The notes under the pieces are model-generated. The model made no database searches and was not told the DNA's origin. It saw only the letters and a program-made list of their open reading frames with translations. A stretch of DNA of 8,299 nucleotides from positions 1 to 8,299 of the forward strand of contig QNBX01000180.1 in NCBI GenBank assembly GCA_003644265.1, given 5' to 3'. This stretch comes from Planctomycetota bacterium (GTDB taxonomy: Bacteria > Planctomycetota > B15-G4). Below are positions 4,589 to 8,299 of the stretch, one piece after another. Both the position numbers and the translations under genes were made by a program. Position 1 is the first letter of the stretch. Every line of letters starts with the position of its first letter.

Positions 4589-6148
4589 TCAGCGCTTGGC
4601 GGGCGTGCCCTCGCCCGGGATGGCCCCCGCGATGAACTCCCGGATGTCGTCGTTGGCCGCCTTCAGGTCCTCGCTGCGCAGGTACATCATATGGCCCGAG
4701 CGATAGCTCTTGTGCGTCATGCGGTCCTGGAAGCGCCCGGTGGGGTCCATGTTCCACATGGTGTATTTGGCGCTGAAGTAGTCGGTGGCGCCGTCGTAGT
4801 AGCCCGACTGCACCAGCATGTGCAGATAGGGGTTCTCGCCCATGGCCTGCTGCAGCTGCCAGCCCGTGCGGTCGCCGTCCCGGTCCCAGGGGTGCACCGG
4901 GCCGAAGACCCAGTACTGCAGGTCGGTCTCGTAGCCCAGCAGGTCGCGCAGGTAGTGGTTGATGGCCGGCGCAAAGGCGTGGTTCCAGGACGACAGGGCC
5001 GGGTCGAAGTCGGGCGAGCTGCCCGCGTCCTCACGGTCGAAGCCGCGGTAGCGGGAGTCGAGCCGCCCCACGGTCAGGCCCTCGTCGCGCAGCAGCTCCT
5101 TCCAGAAGAACGGCGTGGGCACGGCCATGTTGTATTGCCGCACGAGGGGCAGCTTGAGGCCGGAGTAGCGCGCGTAGCGCTCGGTCAGCTGGGCTCGCTC
5201 GGGTGCCGGGAGCGACCCGCCTTGGGCCAGGGCCGGCAGCAGCTCGTGCAGTGTGAAGGCCTCGACCTCGGGCAGGATGTCCTCCAGGTCGCGGCCCTGC
5301 AGGTCGTCGGCCAGCTTGCCGTGGTACCAGGCGGTGGCGGCGTAGTAGGGCAGGGGCAGGGCGTCGTCTACGGGGCCCTCGCGCTCGACGCCCAGGCCGG
5401 TGGGCGACACCAGGATGACCCCGTTCAGGAACATCCACTGCGAGTCTTGCAGTCGCGCCGCCAGGCCCGAGACGCGCGTCGTGCCGTACGACTCGCCGAT
5501 CAGGAACTTGGGGCTGGTCCAGCGGCCCTGGCGCGTGACGAAGGTGTCGATCCACCTGGCCAGGTAGCGGATGTCCTGGTTGACGCCGAAGAACTGGCCG
5601 CGGTCGGCGTCGTTCAGGATGCGCGAGAAGCCCGTGTTGACCGGGTCGACGTAAAGGATGTCCGTCACGTCCAGGATCGAGTGGGCGTTCTCGCGGATGC
5701 CGTAGGGCTGCAGCGGGTAGCCCTCGTCGTCGATCTCGAGCAGGCGCGGCCCGGTGTACGCGATGTGCATCCAGAGCGACGCGGAGCCCGGGCCCCCGTT
5801 GAACGAGATGGTCAGCGGGCGCGCGCTGCGGTCCTCGACATCGCTGCGCTCATAGTAGGTGTAGAACAGGGAAGCGACGGGCTCGCCGTCCGCGTCCCAG
5901 ACCGGCTGGTTGCCCACGGTCACGCGGTAGGGCACGCGCTGACCGTTGATGTTGACGCTGTCCTCGCTGGTGACGGCGTCGTCGGCCGGCACCTCGATCT
6001 TGTGTTCGCCGGGCTTGGACGGCTTGTCGCCCGCCGCGTCTCCGTCCTCGTCGTCCTGGGCGGCCAGGCTCGGCGCGAGCGAGAGGGCGAGCATGCACGC
6101 GAACGCCCAGCGGTGGGTCCGTCGACGAATGAAGTGGCGTAGGGACAT
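4589..6148 (-). CDS. Secreted serine carboxypeptidase, peptidase family S10
   Basis: The 519-residue protein removes C-terminal residues from peptides with a Ser-Asp-His triad on an alpha/beta-hydrolase fold. A Sec signal peptide covers residues 1 to about 31 (basic RHFIRRRTHR, hydrophobic AFACMLALSLAPSLAA), followed by an acidic low-complexity stretch. The oxyanion-hole motif is FNGGPGSASLWMH (116-128), the nucleophile is Ser220 in IGESYGTTR, the Asp is probably Asp452 in SGYYDGATDY, and His486 lies in RSGHMMYL. GESYGTTR and YDGAT in place of the eukaryotic GESYAG form are, as I recall, usual in bacterial members. Full length and all expected motifs suggest an intact enzyme, exported to the periplasm or outside. 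ATG 6148 fits the signal peptide; the ribosome site is weak (GGAT about 6 nt upstream). It is convergent with the methyltransferase and divergent from the hydrolase, so it is probably transcribed alone. Confidence 0.95.
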   Translation of the reverse strand: MSLRHFIRRRTHRWAFACMLALSLAPSLAAQDDEDGDAAGDKPSKPGEHKIEVPADDAVTSEDSVNINGQRVPYRVTVGNQPVWDADGEPVASLFYTYYERSDVEDRSARPLTISFNGGPGSASLWMHIAYTGPRLLEIDDEGYPLQPYGIRENAHSILDVTDILYVDPVNTGFSRILNDADRGQFFGVNQDIRYLARWIDTFVTRQGRWTSPKFLIGESYGTTRVSGLAARLQDSQWMFLNGVILVSPTGLGVEREGPVDDALPLPYYAATAWYHGKLADDLQGRDLEDILPEVEAFTLHELLPALAQGGSLPAPERAQLTERYARYSGLKLPLVRQYNMAVPTPFFWKELLRDEGLTVGRLDSRYRGFDREDAGSSPDFDPALSSWNHAFAPAINHYLRDLLGYETDLQYWVFGPVHPWDRDGDRTGWQLQQAMGENPYLHMLVQSGYYDGATDYFSAKYTMWNMDPTGRFQDRMTHKSYRSGHMMYLRSEDLKAANDDIREFIAGAIPGEGTPAKR

Positions 6149-6429
6149 GGGGGATCCGCAGCGAGGAGTGACCGGCCGTGGACTCTAAGGCACGCCCGAA
6201 CGCACTGCCAAGGGCGAGCGTGCCGACGAGGCATCGTGTGACGCCGCCGGACACCGCCCGGGCCCCGCCCACACGCGCTCCGATCGCGCTCAGGCATACT
6301 GGCGCCACGACCTGGCGGTGCACCCGCTCATCGCTTGTCGCACAGCGTCGGCACGCTCGCTCCTGGCTCTCTCATGCAGCGCACTCTGCGCACGTCTCTC
6401 ACGGTCTCCATCACCCCGGCCTGGACGCG

Positions 6430-7239
6430 ATGATGCCCGCCGCCTTCAAGCTGCTGCGACTGATCGCCATCGCCTGGGTCCTGTGGGCCGCGCTCGCCTG
6501 GCTGTTCCAGCGGGAGCTGCTGTATCCGCGCCGCGGCCTGCTCCAGGCTCCCGAGCTGGTGCTGTCGCTGGGTGGCGAGCGCTGGTGGCTCGACACGCCG
6601 GGCGGTCGCGTGGAGGCCTGGTACTTTCCCGCCGGGGGCGATGGGCGCGCGCCCGCCGCGATCTGCGCTCACGGCAACGGCGAGCTGATCGACCACGCGG
6701 CGCCGCTGCTGGCCGACTTCCGCGCGCTCGGCGTGGGCGTGGTGCTGGTGGAGTATCCCGGTTACGGCCGCTCGGACGGCAGCCCGTCCCAGCGCGCGAT
6801 CGAGGCGGCCTTCCTCGCGGCGCGTGAACGGCTGGTGGCGCGGCCCGAGGTGGACGCCGAGCGCCTGATCTACTTCGGGCGCTCACTGGGGAGCGGCGCG
6901 GTGTGCGCCTTGGCGGCTGCGCATCCGCCGGCGGCGCTGGTCCTGCACTCACCCTTCACGAGCGTCCGGTCCTTCGCGCCGGGCATGCTGCTGCCCGCTG
7001 TCCTGGTGCGTGACCCCTTCGACAATCTGTCGCTGGCCTCCGAACTCACGGCGCCGCTGCTCGTACTGCACGGCGAGGCCGACTCCATCATCCCCGTGGC
7101 GCATGGACGCGCGCTGGCCCGGGCGGCGAGCGACGGTCGTTGCGTGGAGTACCCCGGTGGGCACAACGACGTTCCTCGCAGCTTCTGGGGCGAGTTGCGT
7201 GCGTTTCTCGAGCGGGCGCGAGTCGTGGCTCCGCGCTGA
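6430..7239 (+). CDS. Membrane-anchored alpha/beta hydrolase, BEM46/ABHD13-like
   Basis: The 269-residue product starts at ATG 6430 (a second ATG follows at 6433). The frame is open further upstream, but that extension is a non-protein-like, Arg/His-rich leader. Residues about 7-26 are one hydrophobic helix (LLRLIAIAWVLWAALAWLF), an uncleaved anchor followed by the QRELLYPR segment typical of the BEM46/ABHD13 group. Catalytic landmarks are HGNGE (81-85, oxyanion region), EYPGYGRSDG (108-117), nucleophile Ser152 in FGRSLGSG, Asp218 in LHGEADSIIP, and His245 in PGGHND. The catalytic domain should face the periplasm. Family members are serine hydrolases of mostly unknown substrate, so none is assigned. 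No good Shine-Dalgarno precedes the start. The 281-bp divergent region to the peptidase gene must hold both promoters; GGCATACT at 6293-6300 is the only -10-like string I noticed there. Confidence 0.92.
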   Translation: MMPAAFKLLRLIAIAWVLWAALAWLFQRELLYPRRGLLQAPELVLSLGGERWWLDTPGGRVEAWYFPAGGDGRAPAAICAHGNGELIDHAAPLLADFRALGVGVVLVEYPGYGRSDGSPSQRAIEAAFLAARERLVARPEVDAERLIYFGRSLGSGAVCALAAAHPPAALVLHSPFTSVRSFAPGMLLPAVLVRDPFDNLSLASELTAPLLVLHGEADSIIPVAHGRALARAASDGRCVEYPGGHNDVPRSFWGELRAFLERARVVAPR

Positions 7240-7269
7240 GCGGCCGCCACGCTGCGGGTTTGTTTCGTC

Positions 7270-7278
7270 TGCTACACT
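7270..7278 (+). promoter_or_regulatory. Candidate extended -10 (TGC-TACACT)
   Basis: TG at 7270-7271, one base, then TACACT at 7273-7278 matches an extended -10 element, 30 bp after the hydrolase stop and 74 bp before the next ATG. Extended -10 promoters need little -35 sequence, and none is seen. The resulting leader would contain a run of seven G (7293-7299) and the ribosome site GAGGGAGGG. Confidence 0.4.
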
Positions 7279-7336
7279 GGCCTCGCGAACCCGGGGGGGT
7301 GAGCCGCTGCCGTCGCGCGGACCGACTCTCGGACAA

Positions 7337-7345
7337 GAGGGAGGG
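7337..7345 (+). promoter_or_regulatory. Shine-Dalgarno GAGGGAGGG fixing the start at 7353
   Basis: A purine-rich GAGGGAGGG ends 7 nt before ATG 7353. Together with the signal peptide that follows, it settles the start codon. Confidence 0.85.
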
Positions 7346-7352
7346 CCAAGCC

Positions 7353-8299
7353 ATGTTGCGTACCATTCTGCTCCTGACCGTCGTCGCCGCGCTCAGCCAC
7401 AACTCAGCCACGGCACAGATCCTGCGTGAGACACCCGCGCCGGCGCTCGCCGCGCGCATCGCGTCCCTGGGCGCCGAGGCCTCGGGCTGGAGGCTGAACA
7501 CGCTGCGAGCCGGGGGGCCGCTGAACTCGCTGCGCGGGGAGGTCGTGCTCAGCGGCGACACGCCCCAGGAGCGGAGCCTCGACTTCGTCGCGCGTCACGG
7601 CGCGCTCTTCGGCGTGGTGCCTGCCGTCGTGCTGGGAGAGCCCCGGGTGTTGGCGCGCTTCCCTTCCCTGCACACAGGGTCCGCATCCGGCGGCTCCTCC
7701 GCTCCGCGCGCGCTGCGCATGCCACAGCTCATTCAGGGCGCCGAGCTGTCGGGCTACGGACTCACGCTGGAGTTCGACGCGGCCGGTGACTTCGTTCAGG
7801 CCCACGGAGTGGTGTCCGAATTCGCGTCCGCCTTGCCCGGTCCGACGGTGCTCGCGGTACAGGCGATCGAGACCGCGCTGCAGCACCTCGCGGCCCAGGG
7901 GCACGGCATCGGCGATCTGCGTGCCGGGCCCAGCGCCTCGCTGGTGGCGCGTGTCGCCGCGGATGGCCCGCACCTGCTGCACTCGGTGCAGGTCGTCCTG
8001 CGCCGCGCCGCCCAGCCCTATGCGGTGGAGATCGACGCCCACGACGGGAGCGTCTTCGCGCTGCGCGATCTGGCGCTGCACGGCACGGGCACCTATCACT
8101 TTGAGGGCAACCAGGTCCAGTTCAAGACCCGCAACGGCAAGGGCACCATCTACAAGTCGCTCAAGCACGCCATGCAGGGCAAGGCCTCCAACGGCAGGCT
8201 CGCCGAGGTCTCCCGGGAGAGCGTGGTCACAGGCCTGGCCGAGGACGGCTTCCTGTTCGGCCGCTGGGTGGCCCTGATCGATGACAAGCCCGTGGCCCA
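7353..8299 (+). CDS. Secreted protein with FTP/PepSY-like propeptide region (3' end outside window)
   Basis: The frame is open from ATG 7353 to the window end, giving 315 residues without a stop. A Sec signal peptide is clear: MLRTILLLTVVAALSHNSATAQ, with cleavage probable after Ala21 or Gln22. Residues about 60-240 resemble the fungalysin/thermolysin propeptide plus PepSY arrangement of M4 and M36 metallopeptidases. There is an LDFVARHGALFGV helix, a strand pair where relatives have a Y-Q-Q-x-x-x-G-V-P-V-like segment (PQLIQGAELSGYGLTLEFDA, with FVQAHGVV after it), then AVQAIETALQHLAAQG and finally AVEIDAHDGSVFALRD. The last is the usual 'vDA-x-x-G-x-v' end of a PepSY module. The following GTGTYHFEGNQVQF and a lysine-rich stretch are not recognised. 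By analogy the propeptide would inhibit and fold a downstream protease that is activated outside the cell, but no HExxH zinc site is inside the window, so the enzyme class is unproven. Codon use matches the neighbours. Confidence 0.78.
   Translation, partial: MLRTILLLTVVAALSHNSATAQILRETPAPALAARIASLGAEASGWRLNTLRAGGPLNSLRGEVVLSGDTPQERSLDFVARHGALFGVVPAVVLGEPRVLARFPSLHTGSASGGSSAPRALRMPQLIQGAELSGYGLTLEFDAAGDFVQAHGVVSEFASALPGPTVLAVQAIETALQHLAAQGHGIGDLRAGPSASLVARVAADGPHLLHSVQVVLRRAAQPYAVEIDAHDGSVFALRDLALHGTGTYHFEGNQVQFKTRNGKGTIYKSLKHAMQGKASNGRLAEVSRESVVTGLAEDGFLFGRWVALIDDKPVA

Noticed and set aside
4469..6142. Long plus-strand open frame opposite the S10 peptidase
   Set aside because: Its translation is Val/Gln/Arg-rich, as expected from the complement of a GC-rich gene. 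The minus strand has the full S10 motif set and a signal peptide.
7231..7265. Terminator after the hydrolase gene (CCGC-GCTGA-GCGG followed further on by GGGTTTGTTT)
   Set aside because: The stem is only 4 bp, overlaps the stop codon and is not followed directly by a T-run.
7404..8168. Minus-strand open frame at the right end
   Set aside because: It is antisense to a plus-strand frame with a good ribosome site, signal peptide and propeptide motifs, and its own composition is shadow-like.

Overview
The window is very GC-rich (about 70% by eye), and its genes have almost only G or C at third codon positions. It carries eight protein genes, most of them monocistronic or loosely spaced. Several products are exported: one lipoprotein and two with Sec-type signal peptides. 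The mix of HEAT-repeat protein, CsgG/TPR lipoprotein, cysteine-rich PAS protein, bacterial S10 carboxypeptidase and FTP-type propeptide protein suits a large-genome, high-GC, Gram-negative bacterium with many secreted enzymes. Planctomycetota or Myxococcota are my best guesses. This is inference from gene content; no rRNA or other marker gene is present.

Layout, left to right. (1) The C-terminal part of a HEAT-repeat protein (2-787, +). (2) A PhnB-type VOC-family protein with a strong Shine-Dalgarno (900-1394, +). (3) An intergenic array of six 13-bp tandem repeats (1408-1492). (4) A CsgG-like lipoprotein with C-terminal TPRs, possibly read from a leaderless message (1565-2659, +). (5) A small stand-alone PAS-domain protein with eight cysteines (2768-3208, +). 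(6) About 500 bp with no secure gene (3209-3705), which holds a coding-like minus-strand stretch that looks frame-disrupted. (7) A class I SAM-dependent methyltransferase with a repeat-derived acidic/proline insert (3706-4503, +). (8) A convergent secreted S10 serine carboxypeptidase (4589-6148, -); the short convergent gap contains a potential G-quadruplex. (9) Divergent from the peptidase, a membrane-anchored alpha/beta hydrolase of the BEM46/ABHD13 type (6430-7239, +). (10) A secreted protein with an FTP/PepSY-like N-terminal propeptide region, cut by the window end (7353-8299, +); it is probably the start of a large extracellular metallopeptidase or related protein.

The genes do not form one recognisable pathway. 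The right half is enriched in exported or membrane hydrolases (S10 peptidase, alpha/beta hydrolase, propeptide-bearing protein), which would suit polypeptide scavenging. The left half is a mixture of scaffold, sensory and small-molecule-enzyme genes. I see no CRISPR array, tRNA, rRNA, insertion sequence, toxin-antitoxin pair or defence system. The most unusual non-coding items are the 13-bp repeat array and the unresolved 3209-3705 region.
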